Source: Notospermus geniculatus (taxonomy: Eukaryota > Nemertea > Pilidiophora > Heteronemertea > Lineidae). Taken from it: a stretch of 64,000 nucleotides of DNA. Positions 1-10,755 of this stretch are shown in pieces. The notes beneath the pieces are model-generated. The model did no database searches. It worked only from the letters and a program-made list of their open reading frames with translations, and was not told the origin of the DNA. Location: positions 98,852-162,851 of the forward strand of contig NMRB01000944.1 in assembly GCA_002633025.1 (NCBI GenBank). Reading direction: 5' to 3'. A program made the position numbers and the translations under genes. Within the stretch, counting starts at the first letter, position 1. Every line of letters begins with the position of its first letter.

Positions 1-3000
1 TTGGCGTTGATTTCAAGGCAAGTCACGCGTATACCACCCCGGGGTACCACGCATACCAGCAAGTTAACCAAATGCGAGTTTTCATCTCCTAGGTTAGAGA
101 AGATGATGCAGTCGATTTTGGCTGCAATAGCAATAAGTACAACGATGGGAAACCCACTCCTGAAGTTCACCAAAAGCCTTTGGCGGTCAGCTGATTTTGT
201 TATTCCCAACCTACATCTTAAACAGGTTTACAAATTCTCGCAGAAATTCCGCTCATCACACGGGAAATTATCGATTTCTCAGTGACCGTTTCGATCATTT
301 GTCATTGCTCTGGGTGACATGATCACCAATTGTAATGGATTTTCCTGTTGACGCGAACCGAATTCCCCTCGAGAGGGCCGACCTGTTGTCATGCTTAAAG
401 TACTAAGTCATTCGTGCTTTTGATAGGGCTGATACGAATTCTACGTAGGCCTGCACTGATTGTAGTCCTGACCAGATGAGATGGTTCATGAGACAAAAAC
501 ACGATAGGATGGTACATGTAGGTCTAATGCTGTTTTGTTTTCAGAACATTTGCTAGCGATGGCCAGTGAAATATGGACGAAGCCTGAATGAATCTCGTTC
601 GTCACCTGCCGATGATGTTTACTATTTCTGAACGTGTTTCGCACACGCCGTGTATCAGTAACTAACAGTCTACATCTTATTTATATACATAGAACATGTA
701 TGATTGCTCAGTCAGTTCACCAACCTGCTGCCACTCAGAAACGATATATCACAATATAATACCAAGTGCGAGGAAATACTTCTTACGTTCTCTGTCTAAT
801 GTTCAGGTATCGTACACCCAATGCATGTCGTACTTCACGTTATGAATGACGGAATTTATCGTAGAACCTTTACTTGTGGCTCGATAGGTGGTTTTCATGC
901 CACCGTAACGGTAGAACAAGAAGGTATCTCTACCTATGACGTGAGAGAACATCATTTACTTTGTCTTATCAACGAGGAAATGAACTTTAAACATTCCGAT
1001 TGACAAGTTAACTTCACAGGTTTCCACACCTTAGCGATGCTTTGAACTTCAGTTTACCTTTCTCTTCAAGATCTGAGCGAATCGCATGTACTCAGCTGCT
1101 AACTGGAGAATGCAGAATATACTATAACGAACGCCATCAGAGACACAAGCAACCGTCCTCACATGAAATCCAAACTCACTTCCAAGTAACCAGTAAACCG
1201 TCTTATAGCTATGCTACGGTCACGAGTACAGCAACCCTAATATAACCCTGCTGTAACCCTAACCCTAATGTTCCTCACCCTCGATTCACATCGTAGAGTT
1301 CCCTTTCCATGTAATGTGTTCCTGAAATGATGTGCATTTCAAAGAACCGTGATGCGTCAACCACTTTCTATTCACCACAAGAGTTAACAAGTAACCCTTC
1401 GTTATCATACACACAACCAAATCCAGTTATACACAAATCATATTGCAAACGTTATCGGCTTTCAATTAGTTCAACAAGTGACGTGATTGCCCCTATTCAG
1501 CTGTGCTGGGCGTACATGGAATATGTGGGGCTATTTGGGGGAAATGGGCTCTAGCTAGATCACTGTAAGACCACAACTGAATCTTCCAATGCTGTTACTG
1601 ATAATCGACGATGTGTTACCCCTAAGCAGTCAGCGGCAGGCAATGTGCTGCATTAGACTTGGCGAAACAGACCCAGGATGGCAAGCCGTTCCTGCCGTTT
1701 GTCCACTTGGTTGACGGCTGTCGGTGTGTGGGGCTGCGAGAAACCTCGACACGAGTACAGCTCTACGTACACCGGTCATCGACAGTGCCCAAATGCTGGC
1801 ATCCGTGATTTGGGGACGAGGTCTGCTTCTAAGAGGAGGGAAACGATTTCATCCGACATGTCGCTGATTTCGGTGCATTCCCCGATCCGTTCCCAGTCGG
1901 CTTTTCCCGTTTCTCGTATTCTTCCTTACAAATGATACCACGGTGATTCGTACCGTTTTTCGTGCCAAATCACACCTTGGTTGGTTACCCCCTGAAACAT
2001 CTCATTATCCAAACGTTCCAGAACATTAGGTGGGCCCATTATTGGCACACCTGGTATATTTACGTGATATCTCATTTAGTTCTGCACTATTTGTACACAA
2101 TAAATTCTTATCTCGTTAGCGGCACAAGGCATAAGACCATTAATTCCTTTTATAAATTTCCCATTCCTTTTATAAATCTATTACTCCCCAGGCTAAAGGC
2201 CTGTCCATTACCGAGGAATAACACATCGGATATACAAAATAATAATCGTATTTTTAATAGAATTGGTTTTAAATAGAAAGATTATTCCGCCATGTCCGCT
2301 GTGCCTAATTAGAGCCCTAAATACAGGTACACATATTCGTGATGAACACACTCACACTGCAGCGGACTTTTTTTTTCCTTTCCTAATGACAATCTCACGC
2401 GACAAATTAGCCAAGTTTCCGGCACAAACATTTCCTCTGCCTTTTGCATTTCTTTATAGAAAGACAACGTCATTGAAAGTATTTGCCAACTGTAATCTGA
2501 AGCTGAATACAGCAACTAAATTCTTGTTTTATTCGTTACGCTCAATCCGCTATGTTGCGGTAGGCGAACGATTTCACCCATCGCCTGCGACACCAATCCG
2601 GTTTAGTTGCAATTAATCGGCGTAAAACAATCTCTGAGTCAATTCGTTTTTTATCTGATGGGAAAGATTGTGATGGTATTTTATCAAGTGTTCTGTTGAC
2701 AGGCCTTCGGTGCATCATTTACTCAAACACGTGGGTGGTGTAACACAGTGACGGACGGCTTCAGTTTGCAGAGAAGAAAACTGACGTCGTACGCTACTCT
2801 TCTGATCGTCCCTATGTGGCGCCCTCTTTCTGTCATCAACCGTATACAAGCTGTGTTCCTATAGATAAACGGTCCGCAAGGGAAGTGGTCAGGAGGAGAT
2901 CATTATCATGAACCAAAGCGTTGACTAACAAATCCTTTTGACTTCAGCTTCTCTCCTCGAGGTTTTCTAAACTCGGTGGGGAATTTTACGGCAGCCACTG

Positions 3001-4503
3001 GCATCATCAGCGTGGGGAAAAAGCTGACCAGTGTTCCACCTGCCTGTATCTGACAGATCGCTTGATAAGATCTCAGAAGATTAGCCCATCACCTTGCTCC
3101 TGGCGGCTACCGTATACCGTTGGTAGTTCTTGGAACGTTTTCTTAACGCCTGTAGCGTTAGCAATAACACAGAGGGTGCAAACCAACATTGTAAGATAGA
3201 CCTTACTGATTCCACACCAAACATCCTTCCGTCATCTACGAGAGCTTATGACTGGTGAATTTCTCTCCGTGACGTCACTTCCGTGAGTGGCCGTTTTTGC
3301 AGATTTGGGCTTCAAAACATGCGAGAGACCTGGAGACTTTATCCAAGCTTACACTTCAACCATTCCCTAGACGTACAGTTCTGGCAGCCATCTTCACTCT
3401 TCTTCAACACTGGGCAGGTGATCTTTGGCAAATGCGTTCAACTGAAGTCCCTGCAGGGAATATATCTGGCTGATTCAAGTTATTTTACATGGCTAAGTAC
3501 GATAACAGTTTTCAAGACACTTGCGTCCGCACATCTAAATTAGCTGACTTGAAAAACACTCAATTTTTTATGCCAAGGTGTGAGAAACTCTAGGCAGGCA
3601 TGGAGCACCGTGCAGAAGGAAGCATACGTACGTAATGAAGAGAAGAGAGAAAGAAATAATCCTGGTTCTATAACCGCACCGTATGTCTAACACTAATTGG
3701 AATTACTCATTAAAGTCCTTTCGACTATTTATTTCCCTCTGCTAATTAGTGTTGGAATTGAAAATCAGATAAATTGAGCTGCAATCGAACCCAATTTGTC
3801 AATATCGATCGATTTTTTTACTTTTTTTCATGTTTATAAAACTTAATGGATTCCAGTTTCTGAAAACACGGTTGTCCTTCCCAAGGTCAGCCGTCATTAT
3901 CGTTTGTCATGACGACGTGAACCGTTCAGTAACAGCCGAGACTGATTAAGTTTTGTACCAAGAAATTAATGTTGACGTAGTTTGCCAGTAAGAACTGAAA
4001 CGAGCAGACTAAATATCCTCACACATTGCCAGCTTTTAATCCTGAGCCTCCTCCCACATCATCCCCGAGACGTCATGACGGGCTGTATGAGGGAGATAGG
4101 AACCAGCCTTACCGGCCGATCGTTAATTACCAACTGTATGCATTCTTAATGGTAACACCGACAGGGTTGACTATAAAACACGCATTACCGGCGCACCGAA
4201 AACCCTAATTCCACATTTTACGACCGACACTGGCTCCTTGCACAATACGGGTCGGTCCTCCTGAGCCACATAAATGGCTGACTATATCGGATTCGTGTGC
4301 CATGAATTAGATTAGGATGTCTCAGCACCTGAGCCCCAGAATACATACACTTCCTTCGTGGTTTAAGTGTACAAAATGGCCGAAAGGATTTCAATCTCGC
4401 CATTAATATTACATCAAAGCGCCAATCCTCAGGAGAACTGTGAAACCAAGTTTCCTGTTAGATTAAGGATAAGGCGGTGTGGTGGACAGGAGGAATCCTC
4501 GAA
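1..4503. other. Non-coding DNA (probable intron or upstream sequence)
   Basis: No recognisable exon or RNA gene was found. Open frames here are short (117 codons at most) and resemble no family I know. The only small features are a telomere-like run of two and a half TAACCC units at 1254-1268 and a 15-bp direct duplication (attccttttataaat) near 2141 and 2164. Because the sulfotransferase exon at 7790 begins at a splice acceptor, this stretch probably belongs to that gene's intron or lies upstream of it; the sequence alone does not decide which. Confidence 0.5.
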
Positions 4504-4698
4504 TTTGATGGCCAATGCGCCAACATGGGGGTTTGTGGGTATGGTACACGGGTTTGATGGCCAATGCGCCAACATGGGGGTTTTGGGTATGCTACACGGG
4601 TTTGATGGCCAATGCGCCAACATGGGGGTTTGTGGTTATGCTACACGGGCTTGATGGCCAATGCGCCAACATGGGGGTTTGTGGGTATGCTACACGGG
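4504..4698. repeat. 49-bp minisatellite, four copies
   Basis: Four head-to-tail copies lie at 4504-4552, 4553-4600, 4601-4649 and 4650-4698. The unit contains GGCCAATGCGCCAACATGGG followed by a G/T-rich tail and ACACGGG. Copies differ by one or two substitutions, and the second copy is one base shorter (48 bp). Since 49 is not a multiple of three, the array changes reading frame at each copy. The open frames crossing it on both strands are therefore by-products, not a repeat protein. Confidence 0.95.
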
Positions 4699-7600
4699 TT
4701 TTACCAATGTCCATGCAGTCCGTTTTGGGTACATTTGAAGTGAAGTGCAAGCGCTGATAGCGAGGGTTGACATGACTTTATTCTGTGTCCCAAACTGATT
4801 CACCACATCGCCTGTCCACTGCCTAAGGTGACCATGTCGGGGCCTACATTTGCATGTAATATTGGTAATTGTAAAACTGACCTGTATCGTCCATTTGAGG
4901 TTAATTAGGCTGGACGCTTCTATTTCATATTCCACTCCACCGAAGTTTCTCCTGCTAAGTTTCTAATCACAATCCCAGTGCTTGGCAAAGAAGAGGTCTT
5001 TGGATGTTCCAAAACTTGTCGTTCTCAGCGAGTGATATTGCGACGTGGTTTAAAATCATGATGTCTTCAGAGATTATCGATGCTCATTAAACCAAACAGC
5101 CACGGGCCTTGTTTTCACGAAACCTGCAAGTATATATTAAAGTTCTCAGCGTTAGAAAGACATTGACACATTTTTACAGTGATGCAACATGATATTATTC
5201 ACTTTTCTGTCAAAAGAAGAAATGCAACATACGCCTGTTTTAAAGAAACCTCATAAAGATTGATGATGCAGAACAAAAAAAACCGTCTCTTCACATGATC
5301 AAGTCAAACCCGACCATTCCCCCAAACCAATCAACTGGTCGGAGCAGGTGTAAATAAATTGAACAGCACATTATTTCATGGCTCATTACTAGTCCCAGCT
5401 CGTGCCCCTCCTCAACCTTCCTCGGTCGATTGACACTGTGCCCGTGGCATAATCTGTCTCCCTGTCGCCTCGGTGTTTAGTCTTCGAGACGATCGCGTTT
5501 GGGCACTAGAGAGGTGAGATACACACGCAGCATTTTACTGTCGTTGGCGCATATTTAACTGGTGACAGTTCAACAGCGACATTTGGTCAGTTTTTGTAGT
5601 GAAAACCACAAATAATAGCCACAAATCCTTCATGGCCTGTTCGCCAACGACTCGCCGACGGTTCAACACAAGCAAAAAGCAGTAAAGAAAGTGAGAATCA
5701 AGTGGTAATACAGTATGAACTTAGCAAGGTTTGTCGTGATAAGGCAGATAAAACACATATCGGGCCGAGGTTTTTCAATCCTTTTTCTAATGATAACCTT
5801 CACCTAGACCCGACACCCACCCGTATCTAGTCTAGTTGCCTTGCGTACGCAACCTTAACATTTCACGACTATGAGATGAGGTGGGTGACAGATTTCGCTG
5901 TTGGTTGTTAGCAATGGAAGTAAGATACAGGCAAGGGGGTCTCTCTGAACCCATTCTCAAAGATGACGTCAAAGAGGTAGTACCTCCGTTTTTCAGTGGG
6001 ACAGACATGACAGAGAAAACTCACCCACTGATTCACTAGTTGACGTACTACATTGCTGGTAAACGTGAATGAAGACTACGTTGTCTCAAATCAAGTGTCA
6101 ACACATAGCGGCTGTGCGTTTCGAGTTGTAACATAGGAAATAATAGGCAATTCACTTTTCCGACACCTTTTTCTAGAGCTTGGCAGTGTTTTGCTCACCT
6201 TGGAGAGAGCTATAATACACTGTTGATCAGTGTATAACCAAACACCTTAGTAAGGCTATCAATCACCCATCTGATGGCAGCAGCAACTGCTCTTGTGCCT
6301 ATTGAACGGAGTCTGGCAGCTGCGTGGTGTGTTGATAGACTGACCCCGGTGCTTCGGTGATTAAAAGAGAAGAACCAGCGCACAGGAACCACGGCTAGGG
6401 TTAGCGCGGGGCAGCCAAGATGGTACACACTGGAGCTTCTTAATTAAACTCCGTCATTAATTTGAGGAAGCGTGAATATTGCGGCGCTTGCTAGGTGCAA
6501 CCTAAGAAGTAAACAATTATGCTTCTGGCACGTCAGAAGATTGAGCTGAACGTGGTAGAAGAGTGCAGACTGTACTGAGGTAGTCTCTTGAAGCTATTGG
6601 CTACACGGGGCATTACCAAGCTAATCAACGGCATTCACTGGATATTAGGATTTGGCGTTAAAAAATTCATCAGCGGTTTCCCGGCTCACGTTCGCGAAGA
6701 CGAGCAGCTTGAGTGAAAATTATTTCTTTCTAATTAACTAGTTGGTGTCGGGTGTTTCTGTTTTCGAGAACTCGGTCAGCTAATTTCCGTTTTCTCGCCT
6801 TGTCTAAGATTGGAAAATCTTGCAAAGAAAAGATTGATTTCAGGATACCTCGCTGGTTTCCAGTTATGGAATTCCTGTACAAAAATACAGCTATTTTAGG
6901 CTCGGTGAATGCCCGGTATCCTAATGTCAAAAAATCTTTCATCAATCCCATCACAAGAAAAGTAATATGATCAACAAAAAAACACGAAATCCGACAAAAT
7001 AGCTGGTAAATTATCTTTCTCTGTGATGTACTGGAGGCGTCACTGGTTGATACAGTGACGCAGCAAGTCACTAAAATACCCACCTTCAGCACCAAACCCA
7101 TTCTCATCCCAGTAACAAACCCTGTTTGAACGTTTCAAAGAGGAGGCACACCACGAAGGCCAGTTGCTTATAACCAGAACTTGTGATGCAATTTCAAATT
7201 TAATGGTCGTTACCAATGCTACACTCACCGCCATCCAGCCAGAAGAGCGTTAAGTTTTCCTGTAGCAATTTGTAGTGAATCATAAGATTTTGTTAGCGAG
7301 TGATCGAGATGATTTGGCCTAATAACCGATCTGTTTATTCTCGTGTTCAGGCGATGACTAATTGAACAATGTTTTAATCGAATTAAATTCCACATTGATA
7401 AGGAGGTTAAGGCGATGAAATATGAGATGGTTGTCATCTGATGACAGTATCGGCATGGACCTGGTGCGTTATTGCATCCATTGATTATCATTCATCGCAT
7501 CATTTGATGATTCGTAACTATCACAAACTTATGCCACCATTGCCATCTTCGTCATCTGTTGTTAATCATATTCCCAAGTATTCCTTCTTTGCTGAAGCTT

Positions 7601-7755
7601 TTGAGAGCTGGTCAGCGTCTTTCCTGACCTCAGACTTATGCTTTCCAGAGAAAGTAGTGAAAATTTCATATGTTCGTATTCCTTTGTTTTCAGACGATCA
7701 TCATGATCTCGATATGATATCCTCCAAGTACACGAGACGTATATAAATCACAACT
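4699..7755. other. Probable intron, no recognised gene
   Basis: I see no exon with recognisable protein similarity, and in particular no P-loop half of a 3-O-sulfotransferase. Overlapping open frames on both strands at 6730-7107 have no family features. A small imperfect inverted repeat (ATACACTG/CAGTGTAT) sits at about 6215-6233. The stretch leads directly into the splice acceptor at 7789, so it is most simply intron. Confidence 0.5.
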
Positions 7756-7789
7756 TGACTAAATTTCTTCTCGCTTTCCTATTTTTCAG
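7753..7789 (+). promoter_or_regulatory. 3' splice site of the sulfotransferase terminal exon
   Basis: A pyrimidine-rich tract (ttcttctcgctttcctattttt) ends in CAG at 7787-7789, about 30 nt downstream of a plausible branch-point sequence (TTGACTAA, about 7754-7761). Protein similarity begins immediately after it. The first exon base (7790) completes a codon begun in the previous exon, so this is a phase-2 intron. An upstream exon ending in AG would give arginine here, which fits the tyrosine-arginine found at this position in vertebrate 3-O-sulfotransferases. The in-frame ATG at 7755 lies inside the intron and is not the start codon. Confidence 0.9.
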
Positions 7790-8408
7790 ACAACAGATGC
7801 CTCCAACGTTACCAAGCCAAATCACCATGGAGAAATCACCGAGTTATTTCGTTACCAAGGAGGTGCCCCGTCTCATCTACAACATGTCGAAGGACGTCAA
7901 ATTGATTATCGTCGTCCGGGACCCCGTGATACGTGCAATCTCGGATTATACGCAAGGTGCAGCCAAAAACCCATCTCAAAAACCATTTGAACAATTGGCC
8001 TTCCTCAATGTGACGACAGGCTTAGTGGATACATCCTATGGTGCTATTCGTGTAGGGGTCTACGCCAAACATCTCGAGCGATGGCTCAAATACTTTCCGC
8101 TTCAACAAATGCTGTTCGTGAGCGGAGAAAAATTAATATCAGACCCCGCGGCTGTAATGGCGGAGGTGCAAGACTTTTTAGGGATCAAACAAATTATCAA
8201 CAAAAATCATTTTTATTTTAATGAGACGAAAGGTTTTCCTTGTCTTAAAAAGAGCGAAGGGAGCTCGACGCCTCACTGTCTCGGGAAAACAAAGGGTCGA
8301 ACACATCCAAAGGTGGATCCGAAAGTATTACAGCGGTTACGGGACTTCTTTAGGCCGTTTAACGCTAAGTTCTACCAGATGACAAACAAGGATTTCGGAT
8401 GGCCGTGA
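7790..8408 (+). CDS. HS3ST: Heparan sulfate glucosamine 3-O-sulfotransferase, terminal coding exon (partial gene)
   Basis: The exon encodes the C-terminal 205 residues of a heparan sulfate 3-O-sulfotransferase. This Golgi type II membrane enzyme moves sulfate from PAPS to the 3-OH of glucosamine in heparan sulfate. Numbering from the first full codon (7791), the [10 protein letters not shown] segment is at 11-20, and the PAPS 3'-phosphate-binding segment [13 protein letters not shown] is at 41-53. The [13 protein letters not shown] helix follows. Two cysteines at 151 and 163 match the family's C-terminal disulfide, and the PAPS-contacting KGRTHP loop is at 168-173. The protein ends in DFGWP before TGA at 8406-8408. 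The KGFPCLKK...[12 protein letters not shown] pattern matches the 3-OST-2/3/4/6 group better than 3-OST-1/5. Three possible N-glycosylation sites are present (NMS, NVT, NET). The N-terminal anchor and P-loop must be on an upstream exon outside the window. The exon is intact, with no frameshift. The exact paralogue is not resolved. Confidence 0.96.
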
Positions 8409-8700
8409 TGAACGCATAACACGGTGTCTAGTGATCGGACTTAGATTACGGATACCTTCTGGAAGCGTTAGACTTTGCGACTGTGAATTCAGGGAACCAG
8501 GTGATCAACAGCAAGAGCGAGGAACACTATCGCTCACAATGCAAAGAACTGAGTGAAAATACGGTTTATTTGAACCGGACACTTTTCTAAGTACGGTTGT
8601 ATGTTTCTAGTGATGATGCTCTTGTGTTAGTGTAAATGTATTTTCGTCATGTCGGGGGTGCTCCGGCCTGTGATAAATAAATAACTCTTATATCATATCA
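8409..8700 (+). other. HS3ST: 3' untranslated region of the sulfotransferase gene
   Basis: This sequence follows the stop codon directly and runs to just past a canonical poly(A) signal. The cleavage site is inferred at about 10-30 nt beyond the signal, so the end is approximate. I see no clear structural element inside it. Confidence 0.65.
8676..8681 (+). terminator. Poly(A) signal AATAAA
   Basis: A canonical AATAAA lies within GATAAATAAATAA, 268 nt after the sulfotransferase stop codon. Its distance and orientation suit the 3' end of this transcript. No RNA evidence is available here. Confidence 0.7.
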
Positions 8701-9378
8701 AAGTTTTCAGGTGCACGGCTATGATGCATATTTGCTCACAATGCATTGGCTTTCAGAAACTATAGACCAACATGACTCGCACCGAAGCTATGATTTTCTA
8801 AGGAATGGTGTACCTCATATTGAGGGGGATAGATCCCTGGGACGTGAGTTAGAAAAGGGTTCCTAATAAAGCGTGTCTACCAGGGGTAACCTGACTCTGT
8901 GAGGGAATGAAGGAACATCGACATCCAAGGGGTCAGCTGAGGAATCACAGGGTTATGTCATCCATTTAAACAATAACTACAGTACTACCTCAGTTCATCA
9001 AAAGATGAATAAAACTCACTGGGTCATAAACTCATAAATCAAACTTAGGAATCAAAAGAAACCCTGTCATGGATTCATTTCACCCATCCGGCCCAAAACG
9101 CTGACGATTGGAACATATTTGAATTTGAAACAAAGTAAGCTAACGAATGCTACTTCATGCCCACCGCTGATTGATCTGCCCAACGCCAAGTTAGAACTGC
9201 TCGTCTGGGGACGTCAGTGATTGAGCAACCTGGTCCTGATTGAACATATACCCTCATAGATTCAGGTTACCACATACGTAACTTTATCCATGACATACAT
9301 CACTGAATGTTAAATTTCCATATTCCCGATAGGACGCGCACAATTGCTCACAATTTGAACTTGAAATGTCAGTTGGTA
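8701..9378. other. Intergenic, nothing recognised
   Basis: This is the downstream flank of the sulfotransferase gene. No open frame of note, repeat or structured element was identified. Confidence 0.5.
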
Positions 9379-9486
9379 TTGAATAAGCAGATACATTCTA
9401 GTGGTCGTCGACGGTTGAATAAGCAGATACATTCTAGTGGTCGTCGACGGTTGAATAAGCAGATACATTCTAGTGGTCGTGGACGG
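9379..9486. repeat. 36-bp minisatellite, three copies
   Basis: Three copies lie at 9379-9414, 9415-9450 and 9451-9486. The unit begins TTGAATAAGCAGATACATTC and ends GTCGTCGACGG. The first two copies are identical; the third has one change near its end (GTGGACGG). The near-identity suggests recent expansion. The 36-bp period keeps one frame open through the array, but nothing else supports coding. Confidence 0.95.
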
Positions 9487-10556
9487 TTGTAGAAAGCTAT
9501 TTGTACATTTTAAATTCTTTTTATATTATAATATGCACTTAAGATGTCACCCATCGTCACAACAGAAATCCACAGTAGATTTTTAATTTAGTCCATAAAT
9601 CTATGGGAAATTTGATGCCAGTGGAATACGTGTGAATCTCAAGTTGTGCACTGGAGAAGTCACAATTAGAAATTTTCATTTTCGTATGAATTTGTCTCCT
9701 GTGGTGTTCTTGGTAATTTGTATTTCGCCATCAGAACGATATATGCCATGGGCAGGCAACGACAACAAGGGAGACATCTGTACAGGTTCGGTAATATTCG
9801 GAAACCTTCGTTAGCTTGCGGAAGTTATCGCTGTCGTTTTGAGCGGGGGGGGGGGGGGNNNNGGGTGGGGTCTAAACGGTCCTCTAAATCATCATAACAT
9901 ATATAATTCTCATCCAAATTTGAAAATTTCAATTGTAAATAAAACTTGTAAATTATTTGTCAGTGCTTTGTGGTGTTCGTGTTGATAAACCTTTTGCGAC
10001 TCATCGCTTTACGTGAAAGTGGCTTGACGTAAAACATCTTGTGTATGTGTTCTTCATGCAGTTGCTACTAGTTGCAAATGATAGCGACCGAAATGAATGC
10101 ATTGACGAAATCCATCTTCATCCTCAGCCATTATTGGGGAGGTTACCGGGGCTATTTTGGTCATGATCTCCCGAGAACAATTCCAATCGATAGTTCGCGT
10201 TATTGGACTTCGGAACTCTTCGTATTCTCCGAACAGTTCCGCAGCTCGATCTCGGAGCTGATCCAGACTTGTGTGCTACAGGATATGTCAGTTGGGTTAA
10301 TCCTGGTCAAAGTGGTGCTACACGTAAACATCTGTTTATAAAATGTACATAAAATGGTGTGTACATAAAATATGTCGGATGTGGGGATGAAAATTGGCCA
10401 GTTGAACGTAAATCTTGAGAACAAACTAATGGTATTTTATCAGTCTGGTGGCGAATACGCTATTTTCATCATGTAAGGGTCTATAGAGGTCTGATCACAA
10501 ATTTTGCTTTCTTTTATCCAACAAAACCAAACTGAAGTCAAAACGAGAAGCGGCGT
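9487..10556. other. Intergenic, contains a G-tract with four Ns
   Basis: A run of G from 9845 is interrupted by four Ns at 9859-9862 and continues as GGGTGGGG to 9870; this is probably a sequencing failure in the homopolymer. No gene was recognised. The open frames at 10072-10341 (+) and 10200-10424 (-) overlap each other and have no recognised domain. Confidence 0.5.
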
Positions 10557-10755
10557 CTATAGAATCTCCGTGAGGAACGGGTAGTTCTATAGAATCTCCG
10601 TGAGGAACGGGTAGTTCTATAGAATCTCCGTGAGGAACGGGTAGTTCTATAGAATCTCCGTGAGGAACGGGTAGATAGAATCTCCGTGAGGAACGGGTAG
10701 TTCTATAGAATCTCCGTGAGGAACGGGTAGTTCTATAGAATCTCCGTGAGGAACG
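10557..10755. repeat. 30-bp minisatellite, seven copies
   Basis: The unit is TTCTATAGAATCTCCGTGAG followed by GAACGGGTAG. Copies with cores starting at 10561, 10591, 10621 and 10651 are perfect. The next junction (about 10675) has lost four bases (ttct), and two further copies follow, the last diverging at GAACGTGTG. On the minus strand the array reads as a PVPHGDSIEL-type repeat. The 4-bp loss shifts the frame mid-array into a second repeat peptide, which argues against selection for protein. Confidence 0.95.

Noticed and set aside
1254-1268. Telomeric repeat
   Set aside because: Only about two and a half units of TAACCC; too short to indicate a chromosome end or fusion point.
4504-4698. 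CRISPR-like array
   Set aside because: The copies abut directly with no variable spacers, and the DNA is eukaryotic; it is a minisatellite.
6576-6583. let-7 seed TGAGGTAG
   Set aside because: The bases after the seed do not match let-7, and no hairpin arm pairs with it.
6730-7107. 125-codon minus-strand open frame
   Set aside because: No recognised domain; overlaps a plus-strand frame; lies in the probable sulfotransferase intron.
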